From: an archaeon
GTDB lineage: Archaea > Nanobdellota > Nanobdellia > Woesearchaeales > GW2011-AR15
Assembly: GCA_018657065.1 (NCBI GenBank)
Contig: JABHXU010000015.1
Span: 1-64,000 of the forward strand
Length of the DNA stretch: 64,000 nucleotides
Direction: 5' to 3'
The notes under the pieces are model-generated. The model saw nothing but the letters and a program-made list of their open reading frames with translations, searched no databases and was not told the origin of the DNA. Each line of letters starts with the position of its first letter. Position 1 is the first letter of the stretch. The translations under genes and the position numbers were made by a program. Below, piece after piece: positions 1-8,557 of this stretch.

Positions 1-1
1 T

Positions 2-271
2 ACAGAAAGTCTACTTGAATATAGAGATGCGTGTATAAAAGAAGCGATTATTGATGCAATTACTTTGCATGGTTGTTCAGGAACAATTGGTCCAGATGCT
101 TCGTGTGCTTCTAGCACTTGTGTAGGGTCAACATGCTCAGATAGTTGTGGTAACTCACATGCAGGAACCAAGCAACCAGATTGCAGCTGTGCAGCAAATA
201 CTTGTACAGATCAAACCTGTGGAGACGGGTGTGGCGGTAGTTGTCCAGGAACAAAGGATTGTTCAGGTTAA
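2..271 (+). CDS. C-terminal end of a Cys-rich, probably extracellular protein (5' end outside window)
   Basis: The reading frame is open from the first bases of the window to the TAA at 269-271, so this is the tail of a longer protein rather than a gene starting at the TTG at 65. About 20 residues of ordinary sequence are followed by about 65 residues rich in Cys, Gly, Ser and Thr, with spaced Cys pairs and a CGDGCGGSCPG motif near the end. A very similar CGGNGCGGSCP stretch occurs in the 1485-residue Cys-rich protein at 39376, so both probably belong to the same class of disulfide-stabilised surface proteins. No known domain can be named. Confidence 0.6.
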   Translation, partial: TESLLEYRDACIKEAIIDAITLHGCSGTIGPDASCASSTCVGSTCSDSCGNSHAGTKQPDCSCAANTCTDQTCGDGCGGSCPGTKDCSG

Positions 272-310
272 ACATTTTTTCTTTTTTTTCTTACTTTATC
301 TTTCACAAGC

Positions 311-320
311 TTTTTAAATA
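311..320 (+). promoter_or_regulatory. TATA box of the mevalonate operon
   Basis: The A/T stretch TTTTTAAATA lies about 32-41 bases before the HMG-CoA synthase ATG at 352. Archaeal TATA boxes sit about 25 bases before the transcription start, so the leader should be very short. A GGGGG run at 342-346 may help ribosome binding. Confidence 0.55.
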
Positions 321-351
321 AGATTTTTCTCTAGTATAGTCGGGGGAATTA

Positions 352-1374
352 ATGACAGTAGGTATTATCAGTTGGGGTAGTTATATTCCTAGATTTAGGA
401 TTAAGGTAGAAGATATAGCAAAAGCTAACGGTTCTAATCCTGAACAAATTAAAAACGCATTAATGATATCTGAAAAAAGTCTTCCTGGAATTGATGAAGA
501 CACTATCACAATAAGTGTTGAAGCAGCTAGACAAGCAATAAAAAATATTGATTCTAAAAAAATTGGTGCAATTTATATTGGGTCTGAATCTCATCCTTAT
601 GCAGTTAAACCTACATCAACAGTTGTAGGAGAAGCTATTGAACTAGGAAATAATTATACTGCAGCAGATTTAGAATTTGCATGCAAAGCAGGAACAGCAG
701 GAATTCAAATTTGTTTAGGTTTAGTTAAATCAGGAATGATGGATATGGCTCTAACAGGAGGAGCAGATACTGCGCAATCTAAACCAGGAGATCCATTAGA
801 ATATACAGCTGCAGCAGGCGGTGCAGTTTTTGTTATAGGTAAAGAAGATGTTGTTGCAGTAATTAATGAAACAGTTTCATTTACTTCTGATACTCCAGAT
901 TTTTGGAGAAGAGAAAAAGAAGAATATCCTTCACATGGTGGAGCTTTTACAGGTCAACCAGCATATTATAGGCATGTAATAAATGCAACAAAAAATTTAA
1001 TGGAAAAAGCTAAAACTAGGCCAGAAAATTATGATTATGCAATTTTTCATCAACCTAATGGTAAATTTCCTAGACGTGTAGCAAAAATATTAGGATTTAA
1101 TGAACAACAAATTTCACCAGGACTTCTTGTAGGTTATATTGGGAACACTTATTCGGGAGCGTCAATGTTAGGACTTGCAGCAGTATTAGATATTGCTAAA
1201 CCTGGACAAAGAATTCTAGTTACATCATATGGGAGTGGTGCAGGGAGTGATAGTTTTGATATTACAGTAACAGATAAAATATTATTTAACCAAAAAAGAA
1301 CTAAAAAAGTTTTGGATTTAATTAAAGATAAAATCTATGTTGATTATTCAAAATACTTACGAAATACACAATGA
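352..1374 (+). CDS. mvaS: Hydroxymethylglutaryl-CoA synthase (archaeal type)
   Basis: This enzyme condenses acetoacetyl-CoA with acetyl-CoA to HMG-CoA, the second step of the mevalonate pathway. At 340 residues it has the usual archaeal length. The thiolase-fold catalytic residues are visible: Glu79 in [11 protein letters not shown], the nucleophile Cys111 in [10 protein letters not shown], and His233 in FHQPNGKFP. The stop overlaps the thiolase start by 4 bases (ATGA), and a DUF35 gene follows. In methanogens these three proteins form a complex that channels acetoacetyl-CoA, so the same complex is expected here. Confidence 0.95.
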   Translation: MTVGIISWGSYIPRFRIKVEDIAKANGSNPEQIKNALMISEKSLPGIDEDTITISVEAARQAIKNIDSKKIGAIYIGSESHPYAVKPTSTVVGEAIELGNNYTAADLEFACKAGTAGIQICLGLVKSGMMDMALTGGADTAQSKPGDPLEYTAAAGGAVFVIGKEDVVAVINETVSFTSDTPDFWRREKEEYPSHGGAFTGQPAYYRHVINATKNLMEKAKTRPENYDYAIFHQPNGKFPRRVAKILGFNEQQISPGLLVGYIGNTYSGASMLGLAAVLDIAKPGQRILVTSYGSGAGSDSFDITVTDKILFNQKRTKKVLDLIKDKIYVDYSKYLRNTQ

Positions 1375-2525
1375 GAAAAGTAGCAGTTATTGGAATAGGA
1401 ATGACTAAATTTGGTCAACTCTGGAAACGAGATTTAACTAGTTTATCAGTTGAAGCAGGTGTGAATGCTGTAAGAGATGCAGGAATTCATCAAAAAGATG
1501 TTGAAGTTCTTTACGGAGGAACAATGTCAGGTGGACTTTTTATCAACCAAGAACATTTAGGAAGCATGCTTCCAGATTATATGGGTTTTAAAAATATTCC
1601 TTCAGTTAGAGTTGAAGCTGCATGTGCATCAGGAGGTCTTGCATTAAGACAAGCGTATATTGATATTGCTTCAGGTATGCATGATATTGCAGTTGTTGGT
1701 GGAGTAGAAAAAATGACTGATATAGGAACCTATTCAATAACTAAAGCTTTAGCAACAGCAGCTGACACAGTTAATGAAAGTAATTTTGGAGCAACATTTC
1801 CAGGACTCTATGCATTGATGGCAAAACTTCATATGCACAAATACAAAACAACTGAAGAACAATTAGCTAGTGTTGCAGTTAAAAATCATCTTAATGCACT
1901 AGATAATCCTAATGCACAATTTCATAAAAAAATTTCAATTCAAGATGTGATGGATAGTGCTAAAATAGCAGACCCATTAAAATTACTTGATGCTTCACCA
2001 ATAACTGATGGTGCAGCAGCAATAGTCTTAGCTAGTGAAAAAAAAGCAAAAAAGTTATCAGATACACCAGTTTGGATTAAAGGATCAGGTCATGCAACTG
2101 ACACAATTAGTTTACATGATAGAGATGATTTGCTTACACTAAGTGCAACAGTAAGCGCAGCTAAACAAGCATATTTACAAGCAAGACTTCAACCTAAAAA
2201 TATTGATATGGCAGAAGTTCACGATTGTTTTACAATTGCGGAACTATTAGCAATTGAAGATTTAGGATTTGTGAAAAAAGGAAAATCTGGTAAATTTACA
2301 GAGGAAGGATACACAAAAATTGGAGGAAAAATTCCTATTAATCCAAGTGGAGGATTAAAAGCTAAAGGTCATCCTATTGGTGCAAGTGGTGTTGCGCAAG
2401 CTATTGAAGCAGTGCTTCAATTAAGAGGAGATGCAGGTAAAAGAAGTACAAATTCGGAAAATGCATTAACACATAATGTAGGAGGAAGTGGTGGAACATC
2501 AGTTGTTCACATATTTGAAAGATAA
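1371..2525 (+). CDS. Acetyl-CoA C-acetyltransferase (archaeal thiolase)
   Basis: It joins two acetyl-CoA into acetoacetyl-CoA, the first step of isoprenoid synthesis. The 384 residues show the nucleophile Cys85 in [12 protein letters not shown] at 284-287 and GHPIGASG around His334. The C-terminus reads NVGGSGGTS, without the second catalytic Cys of bacterial thiolases, as is typical of the archaeal SCP-x-like enzymes that work with HMG-CoA synthase. It starts inside the stop of the synthase gene, so the two are translationally coupled. Its link to the next gene is broken by a 96-base insert with a hairpin repeat. Confidence 0.93.
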   Translation: MRKVAVIGIGMTKFGQLWKRDLTSLSVEAGVNAVRDAGIHQKDVEVLYGGTMSGGLFINQEHLGSMLPDYMGFKNIPSVRVEAACASGGLALRQAYIDIASGMHDIAVVGGVEKMTDIGTYSITKALATAADTVNESNFGATFPGLYALMAKLHMHKYKTTEEQLASVAVKNHLNALDNPNAQFHKKISIQDVMDSAKIADPLKLLDASPITDGAAAIVLASEKKAKKLSDTPVWIKGSGHATDTISLHDRDDLLTLSATVSAAKQAYLQARLQPKNIDMAEVHDCFTIAELLAIEDLGFVKKGKSGKFTEEGYTKIGGKIPINPSGGLKAKGHPIGASGVAQAIEAVLQLRGDAGKRSTNSENALTHNVGGSGGTSVVHIFER

Positions 2526-2526
2526 A

Positions 2527-2622
2527 ATGGAGGTAAGAGAAGGAATCAATAAATTAGTAGGCTTGACTGAATCTAGTGAAGGAAACCTACTCGTTTTGAT
2601 CAAACCTTTCTTAAAAGTTTGA
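2527..2622 (+). CDS. Possible 31-residue ORF bridging thiolase and DUF35 genes
   Basis: An ATG one base after the thiolase stop opens a 31-codon frame ending at TGA 2620-2622, whose last base is the first base of the DUF35 ATG (TGATG). It thus fills the whole gap and would couple translation of the two genes. The peptide has no recognisable domain. The second half lies in the palindromic repeat at 2593-2624, so the frame may be a by-product of that insertion. Expression is uncertain. Confidence 0.3.
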   Translation: MEVREGINKLVGLTESSEGNLLVLIKPFLKV

Positions 2623-2624
2623 TG
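2593..2624 (+). repeat. Palindromic dispersed element, copy A (mevalonate operon)
   Basis: The segment contains ATCAAAC and GTTTGAT arms that fold into a hairpin of about 10 pairs with one C-A mismatch and a tiny loop. A nearly identical copy (one small indel/substitution difference over 31-32 bases) lies at 28845-28875 after asnS. Both end in an ATG; here that ATG is the DUF35 start codon. A second, longer-looped stem (AGTAGG with CCTACT) precedes it at about 2556-2591, matching the AGTAG/CTACT hairpin that precedes copy B. Confidence 0.7.
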
Positions 2625-3038
2625 GCAGTACCTAAAATCTGGAGAAAAATTCCTGAATACTATAATCTAATTGGAAAACTTTGTCCAGAATGTAATGCAA
2701 AGTTTTTTCCTAAAAGAACTGTCTGCAAAAATTGTGGATGTACTAGAATGCAAGATTATAAATTTGAAGGGAAGGGAAAAATTGTCACATATACAATTAT
2801 TAGAACATCAATGTCAGATCCAGAACAAGAAATTAATGAACAAGCAGCTAGAAATATTCCTTATGCATTAGCGATAATAAAACTTAAAGAAGGACCTATG
2901 CTTACAGCTCAAATAATTGATTGTGGTGATAGTGAATTAAATATTGGAAAAAAAGTAAAAAAAGTTTTTAGAAAAATATTAGAAAACGGACCAAGTGGAG
3001 TTATTCAATATGGATATAAATTCAAAATTGACAAATGA
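2622..3038 (+). CDS. DUF35 OB-fold/zinc-ribbon protein of the HMG-CoA synthase complex
   Basis: The family holds the thiolase and HMG-CoA synthase together in archaea. Starting at ATG 2622 gives 138 residues beginning MAVPKIWRKIP, which fits the conserved family start; a TTG one codon earlier is less likely. A zinc ribbon is formed by Cys21, Cys24, Cys35 and Cys38, followed by an OB-fold with GKGKIVTYTII. The gene directly follows the thiolase gene, separated by an inserted hairpin element, and overlaps the HMG-CoA reductase gene by 29 bases. Confidence 0.9.
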   Translation: MAVPKIWRKIPEYYNLIGKLCPECNAKFFPKRTVCKNCGCTRMQDYKFEGKGKIVTYTIIRTSMSDPEQEINEQAARNIPYALAIIKLKEGPMLTAQIIDCGDSELNIGKKVKKVFRKILENGPSGVIQYGYKFKIDK

Positions 3039-4212
3039 AGAGATTATTACAAAAATCTTGAATAAGGAGATTAAACTTAGACATCTCTCTATACTAGGAG
3101 AAAAAAGAGCAACAGAAATTAGGTTAAAATTTCTTGAAAAAAAATTAAATAGTGAATTTACAAATATTAATTTATCAATTCTTAATCCTGAAAAATGTAA
3201 ACCTAATATTGAAAATATGGTTGGTTCAACTCAAATTCCGTTAGGAATAGCTGGACCAATCTTAATTAATTTTGAAAATAAAAGTAAAGAATATTATTTA
3301 CCTTTAGCTACTACAGAAGGAGCTTTAGTTGCATCAGTAAATAGAGGTTGTTCAGTAATAAATAAGTCTGGAGGATGTGAAACAATTCTTCTTAAGAATT
3401 TTCAAACAAGATCTATTTTATTTAAAGTTAAATCAATTAATAAAATAAAAAAATTTCTTTTTTTTGTAAATGAGAATCTTGATGAATTAAAAAAAATAGG
3501 AAATTCTACTGATAAATTTATTGAACTTTTAGATATTGAACCTTATGTCGTAGGTCTAAATATTTGGCTTAGAATAAAAGCAAATACAAATGATGCTATG
3601 GGTATGAATATGGTAACTATTGCTGGAAAAAAAATTGCAGATTATATATTAAATAATTTTTCAGATGTAAAATTTGTTTCAGAATCAGGTAATTTATGTG
3701 TTGATAAAAAACCTAGTTCAATGAATTTAATTAATTCAAGAGGAAAAAAAGTAATAGCAAGTGTGAATATATCTAATGGCGTTATAAATAAGATACTTAA
3801 AACAACTGCAAATGAATTAGTAGATTTAAATTATAGAAAAAATCTTTTAGGAAGTGCAGCTTCAGGATCAATTGGATATAATGCACATTTTGCAAATATT
3901 ATCGCTGCAATTTATATTGCAACAGGCCAAGATCCGGCTCATACAGTTTCGGGATCGATTGGATTTACAACAGTAGAGAAAATAAGAAATGGTGTTAATT
4001 TTAGTGTTACTCTACCTTCAATTCAAGTAGCAACAATAGGTGGTGGAACAAGTCTTCCAACTCAAAAAGAAGCATTATCAATAATGAATGTAGAAACTTC
4101 AGTTGAATTAAGTAGAGTAGTAGCATCAGCAGTTTTAGCAGGAGAAATCTCTTTGCTAGGAGCACTTTGTTCAAAAGAATTGACAAGTGCACATGAAAAA
4201 CATAATAGATAA
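3010..4212 (+). CDS. hmgA: HMG-CoA reductase (class I type, NADPH)
   Basis: It reduces HMG-CoA to mevalonate, the committed step of archaeal lipid synthesis. The 401-residue protein has all the class I landmarks: MVGSTQIPLGIAGP, catalytic Glu103 in ATTEGALVAS, DKKPSSMN with the catalytic Lys, Asp308 in GQDPA, TIGGGTSLPTQ and the C-terminal His395 in SAHEKHNR. There is no membrane anchor. ATG 3010 is chosen; a GTG at 2995 would add five residues. The start lies inside the DUF35 gene, so the two are tightly coupled. Confidence 0.95.
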   Translation: MDINSKLTNEEIITKILNKEIKLRHLSILGEKRATEIRLKFLEKKLNSEFTNINLSILNPEKCKPNIENMVGSTQIPLGIAGPILINFENKSKEYYLPLATTEGALVASVNRGCSVINKSGGCETILLKNFQTRSILFKVKSINKIKKFLFFVNENLDELKKIGNSTDKFIELLDIEPYVVGLNIWLRIKANTNDAMGMNMVTIAGKKIADYILNNFSDVKFVSESGNLCVDKKPSSMNLINSRGKKVIASVNISNGVINKILKTTANELVDLNYRKNLLGSAASGSIGYNAHFANIIAAIYIATGQDPAHTVSGSIGFTTVEKIRNGVNFSVTLPSIQVATIGGGTSLPTQKEALSIMNVETSVELSRVVASAVLAGEISLLGALCSKELTSAHEKHNR

Positions 4213-4226
4213 TATTAATTTTAAGA

Positions 4227-4928
4227 ATGAAAATTTTCACACTTAATTCGTGGATGTTACCTTTTGGTTTAGCAAGGGATCATAAAATCCGTTTTAATAG
4301 ACTTATTAATTTTATAAAAAATGAAGAGCCAGATGTTGTAGCTCTTCAAGAAATTTGGTTTTCAAAATATGTCAAAAACCTTAAGAAATTAAATTATTAT
4401 ATTTTTTCCCAATCAAAAGGAATTTTTAATAGATCAGGTTTAGTTATAATGACTAAAAAAAAACATAAATGCAAATTCATTATGTTTCCTAAATATAAAA
4501 ATGCAATGAGTGATTATATAATAAAAAGGGGATTTCAAATTATTGAAATTGAAGATCTAAGAATATTTAATGCGCATTTATATGTAAAACCTGGAGTAGA
4601 AAATATTAAGTATGCGAAAAAAGAACTTGAATTAATAAAAAAACATATGAGAGGAAAATCAATACTTTGCGGAGACTTAAATATTGAAAAAAAAGAATTT
4701 GATAAATTAAATAATAATTTTTTTAAGTATGCAGAAGACACAAAGAATACATTTTCATGGGATAATAAATATGTAAAAAAATGGTGGGATCCTAAAATGA
4801 TTGCAAATAAAAAAATTGATTACATTTTAGTAAAGAATCCCGCAAGAATTAAATTTAAGTCAAGAATAATTAAAAAACAAATGTCTGATCATGATGGAAT
4901 ATTAAGTGAGGTAAAATGGAAATTATAA
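4227..4928 (+). CDS. Endonuclease/exonuclease/phosphatase (EEP) family hydrolase
   Basis: The 233 residues show the metal-dependent EEP fold: an N-terminal TLNSW strand, the metal-binding Glu in VVALQEIW, the catalytic His in NAHLYVKPG, GDLNIEK, and the C-terminal SDHDGIL. Members cleave DNA, inositol phosphates, sphingomyelin or nucleotides; the substrate cannot be told. It starts 14 bases after hmgA and precedes mevalonate kinase, so it is part of the isoprenoid operon although no pathway step calls for it. Confidence 0.8.
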   Translation: MKIFTLNSWMLPFGLARDHKIRFNRLINFIKNEEPDVVALQEIWFSKYVKNLKKLNYYIFSQSKGIFNRSGLVIMTKKKHKCKFIMFPKYKNAMSDYIIKRGFQIIEIEDLRIFNAHLYVKPGVENIKYAKKELELIKKHMRGKSILCGDLNIEKKEFDKLNNNFFKYAEDTKNTFSWDNKYVKKWWDPKMIANKKIDYILVKNPARIKFKSRIIKKQMSDHDGILSEVKWKL

Positions 4929-4979
4929 ATAGAATTTCCAAATATTTCAAATTTGTATTAAAAATAAATTTAAAATAAA

Positions 4980-5861
4980 ATGGCAAAAGCATGTGGAAAA
5001 ATAATTTTATTTGGTGAGCATGCTGTTGTTTATAATATGCCTGGAATAGCACTTCCAATATTAAATTATTTTACAAATGTTACTTCATATAAATCTGAAT
5101 TATTCACTTGTTGTAATGATAGAGTTCTATATGATTTTGAGAAAGAAAAATTAAACAAATTAATTGAATTTATATTTAAAGAATTAAAATTAGATCAAAA
5201 AATTCATTTACATATTGAGTCTAGTTTACCAATTTCTTCTGGACTAGGTTCAAGCGCATCACTTTCAATTGCATTAATTAGAGAACTTCACAATTTTTAT
5301 AATTTAAATTTAACAAAAAAACAAATTAATAAACTTGCATACAAATGTGAAAAAATATTTCATGGAACACCTTCAGGTATTGATAATACAGTAATAAATT
5401 ATGAACAACCTGTTTTTTTTCAGGATAAAACAAATTTTATTAAATTAAATAAGCCTTTAGATTTTGTTATTGCTAGTACAGGAAATCGACCAGACACAAA
5501 AGAAATAGTGCAAGAAGTTAGAAAAAAGTATGAAGAAAATAAAAACAAATATCAAAATATTATTGAAGATATTGGTTTAATAGCTATGAAAGCAAAAAAA
5601 TCATTAGAACTAGGAAATTTAGAAAAAATTGGTAGTCTAATGAATCAAAATCATGAATTATTAAAAGAACTAGGTGTGTCATCAGCAAAACTTAATTTGT
5701 TTTGTGAAATATGTAGACAAAATGGAGCATATGGAGCAAAATTAAGTGGAGCAGGGAAAGGTGGCAATATGATTGCATTAGTTGATGGAAAAACAAAAGA
5801 AAAAATCATAGAAGAATTAAGTATATTATCAAACAATGTGTTTTATACAAGGGTGATTTAA
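4980..5861 (+). CDS. mvk: Mevalonate kinase (GHMP family)
   Basis: It phosphorylates mevalonate to mevalonate 5-phosphate with ATP. The 293 residues begin with the substrate motif KIILFGEHAVVY, carry the GHMP ATP-binding loop PISSGLGSSAS at about 84-94, GTPSGIDN, and the C-terminal LSGAGKGGNMIAL. It is transcribed with the upstream pathway genes. No phosphomevalonate kinase, decarboxylase, phosphomevalonate dehydratase or isopentenyl phosphate kinase is found nearby, so the next steps must be encoded elsewhere. Confidence 0.93.
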   Translation: MAKACGKIILFGEHAVVYNMPGIALPILNYFTNVTSYKSELFTCCNDRVLYDFEKEKLNKLIEFIFKELKLDQKIHLHIESSLPISSGLGSSASLSIALIRELHNFYNLNLTKKQINKLAYKCEKIFHGTPSGIDNTVINYEQPVFFQDKTNFIKLNKPLDFVIASTGNRPDTKEIVQEVRKKYEENKNKYQNIIEDIGLIAMKAKKSLELGNLEKIGSLMNQNHELLKELGVSSAKLNLFCEICRQNGAYGAKLSGAGKGGNMIALVDGKTKEKIIEELSILSNNVFYTRVI

Positions 5862-5862
5862 G

Positions 5863-6387
5863 TTGAAGGTTATTGTCGGAAGTAAAAATCCTGTAAAAGT
5901 GAATGCAACTAAAGCTGCATTTTCAAAATTTTTTAGTGATGTAGAAGTTAAAGGAGAGAGTGTAGATTCTGGAGTTAGCGATATGCCTCTAACTGCAAAA
6001 GAAACTAGACTTGGTGCAATTAATAGAGCTAAAAGATCTTTAGAACTTGGCGCAGATTATGGTGTAGGTTTAGAAGGCGGGGTCGAAGACACAGACTATG
6101 GAATGTTTTTATTTGGCAGAGTAGCAATTATTGATAAAAATAATAATGTTGGATTATCTGGTGCTGAAGGATTTTTACTTCCAGAAATTATTGCAAAAAG
6201 AATTAGACAAGGAGAAGAATTAGGTCCAGTTATGGATGATGTAACCGGACTTCCAGATGTTAAGAAAAATGCAGGCGCAGTAGGAATTTTTACAAAAAAT
6301 GAAATATCACGAACCGATAGTTTTGAAAAAAGTATAATTTTAGCACTTGTGAAATTTATTAATAAGGAGATATATGGATTAGAATGA
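5863..6387 (+). CDS. DUF84 inosine/xanthosine triphosphatase (YjjX-like)
   Basis: The family removes non-canonical purine triphosphates (ITP, XTP) from the nucleotide pool. The 174 residues start VIVGSKNPVKVNA, the conserved phosphate-binding region, and contain YGVGLEGGVE and the GPVMDDVTG loop. The start is a TTG one base after the mevalonate kinase stop; no ATG is available upstream in frame. Its stop overlaps the next start by ATGA. It appears to be a passenger in the isoprenoid operon. Confidence 0.85.
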   Translation: MKVIVGSKNPVKVNATKAAFSKFFSDVEVKGESVDSGVSDMPLTAKETRLGAINRAKRSLELGADYGVGLEGGVEDTDYGMFLFGRVAIIDKNNNVGLSGAEGFLLPEIIAKRIRQGEELGPVMDDVTGLPDVKKNAGAVGIFTKNEISRTDSFEKSIILALVKFINKEIYGLE

Positions 6388-7448
6388 GTTTTGTTGAAAT
6401 AACTAAAAATTACAAACCTAAGATTGATAAAGAACTTGATATGTTTTTTAAAAAATATCAAGATAGATTTAGTGATCCTTTTTTTAGGTTTTGCTATGGA
6501 TTAATTAGAACTTATTCAAAGAACGGAAAAAGGTTAAGACCAATAGGAACAATGTTATCTTATTTTGCATCAGGTAAAATAGATAAAAAGATTATTCTTC
6601 CAGCACTTTCAATTGAACTTTTGCAATCACATTCATTAATTTTAGATGATATTATGGATGAAGATGAATTTAGAAGAGGGAAAAAGACAATTTATCAAAG
6701 TATGAAAGAATATTTTATAGAAAATTATGGCGAAGAAAGTTACGAAGGTTCTTTATTTTCAAAAAAATCTAACAAATATGCTACTTCATTTGGAATGATG
6801 CTCGGAAATATTGTTTTAATTTTATCTGAATTAGCTGTTATAGATTCAGAATTTCCTGATTCTTATAAGATAAAGGCTCTTAGAGCAATTAATTTAGCAG
6901 ACGAAATAATTTATCATGGTCAAATGAAAGATATTGATATGGAAACTCATCAGAATATAACTGAAACAGATTATTTAATGATGATTGAAAGAAAAACATC
7001 AGTATTTTTTGGAATGGCTTTACAAATTGGGTCTATACTTGCTGGAGATGACGAATCTAAATCTAATTTATATTATGAATTTGGAAAAACAGCAGCTTTA
7101 AGTTTTCAAATACAAGATGATATTATTGATATTGTTGGGAAAAAAGGTCATCAAGTTGGATCAGACATTAGAAAAGGCAAAAGAACCTTACTTTATATTA
7201 AATCATTAGAACTATCAAATGAATATCAAAAAAAAGATTTAATTAAGTATTATGGAAAAAATCATGATGAAACAGTTAAAAGAATAATTCAGATAATGCA
7301 AGATACAGGATCAATAAATTATTGTAAGAAACTTGCTAATTTAAAAAATAATAAAGCAAAAAAAATTCTTGAAAAAATAAATATGTCAAATGAACATAAA
7401 ATAATATTTAGAGATATGACTGATTTTATGTTAAATAGGTCTGCTTAA
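6384..7448 (+). CDS. idsA: Polyprenyl (geranylgeranyl/farnesyl) diphosphate synthase
   Basis: It elongates dimethylallyl diphosphate with IPP to make the C15/C20 (or longer) precursors of archaeal lipids. The 354 residues contain both Asp-rich motifs: DDIMD at 88-92 in SHSLILDDIMD, and DDIID at 245-249 in FQIQDDIID. The GKRLRP substrate motif is present at about residue 50. Product length cannot be fixed from sequence alone. It is the last gene of the operon and overlaps the convergent idi gene by 4 bases. Confidence 0.92.
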   Translation: MSFVEITKNYKPKIDKELDMFFKKYQDRFSDPFFRFCYGLIRTYSKNGKRLRPIGTMLSYFASGKIDKKIILPALSIELLQSHSLILDDIMDEDEFRRGKKTIYQSMKEYFIENYGEESYEGSLFSKKSNKYATSFGMMLGNIVLILSELAVIDSEFPDSYKIKALRAINLADEIIYHGQMKDIDMETHQNITETDYLMMIERKTSVFFGMALQIGSILAGDDESKSNLYYEFGKTAALSFQIQDDIIDIVGKKGHQVGSDIRKGKRTLLYIKSLELSNEYQKKDLIKYYGKNHDETVKRIIQIMQDTGSINYCKKLANLKNNKAKKILEKINMSNEHKIIFRDMTDFMLNRSA

Positions 7449-7954
7449 GTTTTATTTATTTGTTCAATAATTCTAGGTAAAGATAGAATTAACCAAGGAG
7501 TATATTTGCTTGGTTCTTTTTCAACATCTATTTTTAATTGATTTAAAGAAATCCATCTCCAATCAGAAACTTCATTAGGATCTGGACTAGGTGTGATATT
7601 ACATTTTCCAAAAAACACGTGGTCATATTCATGTTCAATTAAGTTATTTCCTACGTCAGCTTTGTAGATAAAACTAAACACTTCTTCTAGATCACAAAGA
7701 AAACCCATTTCCTCTTGGAGTCTGTTTTTAGCTTCTTCAATTAAATTTTTAGTTATAGGATGACTACAACAAGTATTAGTCCAAAGTCCAGGAGAATGAT
7801 ATTTACCTAGAGCTCTTTTTTGAATAAGAAGTTCGTTTTTTTCATTGAAAACAAAAATAGAAAATGCTCTATGTAAAATGCCTTTTTTATGAGCTTTTAA
7901 TTTTTCTTCTTTTCCAATTACCTTGTTATTTTCATTAACTAACAAAACATCCAT
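7445..7954 (-). CDS. idi: Isopentenyl-diphosphate delta-isomerase, type I (Nudix)
   Basis: It interconverts IPP and DMAPP, giving the starter unit for the prenyl synthase next door. The 169 residues match the type I enzyme: HRAFSIFVF, the active-site Cys in TNTCCSHP (62/63), the Nudix-like AKNRLQEEMGF helix and the metal/proton-relay Glu107 and Glu109 in IEHEYDHVF. Many archaea use the unrelated flavin-dependent type II enzyme, so this one is a bacterial-type choice. It is convergent with the synthase gene. Confidence 0.93.
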   Translation of the reverse strand: MDVLLVNENNKVIGKEEKLKAHKKGILHRAFSIFVFNEKNELLIQKRALGKYHSPGLWTNTCCSHPITKNLIEEAKNRLQEEMGFLCDLEEVFSFIYKADVGNNLIEHEYDHVFFGKCNITPSPDPNEVSDWRWISLNQLKIDVEKEPSKYTPWLILSLPRIIEQINKT

Positions 7955-7989
7955 GATAATTTAATAGAAAAGGGACTTTTTAATAATTT

Positions 7990-8556
7990 CTATAAAATAA
8001 AAGCTATAAAAATTGGAAGAAAGAGTTTTATACCAATTAACAAGATGATATTTGAAACAATTTCAACAATTAAAGAGAGTTTTTCTTTTTTTGTTATAAG
8101 ATAAGTAATAGTTGGTATAAGAAGATAAAATAGTAGTATGAAAAACATTGCTACCCCAAAAATTAAATTTGTCGACAGGATTCTAAAATAATTAAAACCT
8201 AAACTCAATACAAGATTAAATAAAATAATAATAATGAATTTAATCAAATTCAATTGTTTCTTAAATAAATCAAGTCCGTAGGATATAGATGAAGCAATAA
8301 AAAACAAGATTAATGCAAGTTTAAAACCATATAGATATGAAATAAATAATGTTAAAATAAAAAAATAATCTCCTGATATATTGATGTTAAAATATTCAAA
8401 AATTACTTTAGGTACAATCATCAAATAAAATAATGGAAGAAAAACAGTTGTAATAACTAAATACCTTTTTGAAATAAATCCAAAAAATACAAGAAAAACT
8501 GGAACAATCCCCAAAGTAACTATTTTAAAGATTAATTTTTTTGTTCTTGATTCCAT
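7990..8556 (-). CDS. Small multi-pass membrane protein, paralogue 1 of 4
   Basis: The 188 residues form about six hydrophobic helices joined by very short, Lys-rich loops. No motif of known function is seen. Topology and length match the proteins at 17814, 45575 and 60929: an N-terminal basic stretch, a helix pair, a centre with a (G/P)(D)(Y/F/L) turn entering another helix pair containing a YG or YY step, then two C-terminal helices. It starts one base after the MoxR gene ends and is probably cotranscribed with it. Confidence 0.6.
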   Translation of the reverse strand: MESRTKKLIFKIVTLGIVPVFLVFFGFISKRYLVITTVFLPLFYLMIVPKVIFEYFNINISGDYFFILTLFISYLYGFKLALILFFIASSISYGLDLFKKQLNLIKFIIIILFNLVLSLGFNYFRILSTNLIFGVAMFFILLFYLLIPTITYLITKKEKLSLIVEIVSNIILLIGIKLFLPIFIAFIL

Positions 8557-8557
8557 T

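Noticed and set aside
4007..4240. Leu-rich minus-strand ORF opposite the end of hmgA
   Set aside because: Overlaps conserved HMG-CoA reductase motifs on the plus strand and has no family features.
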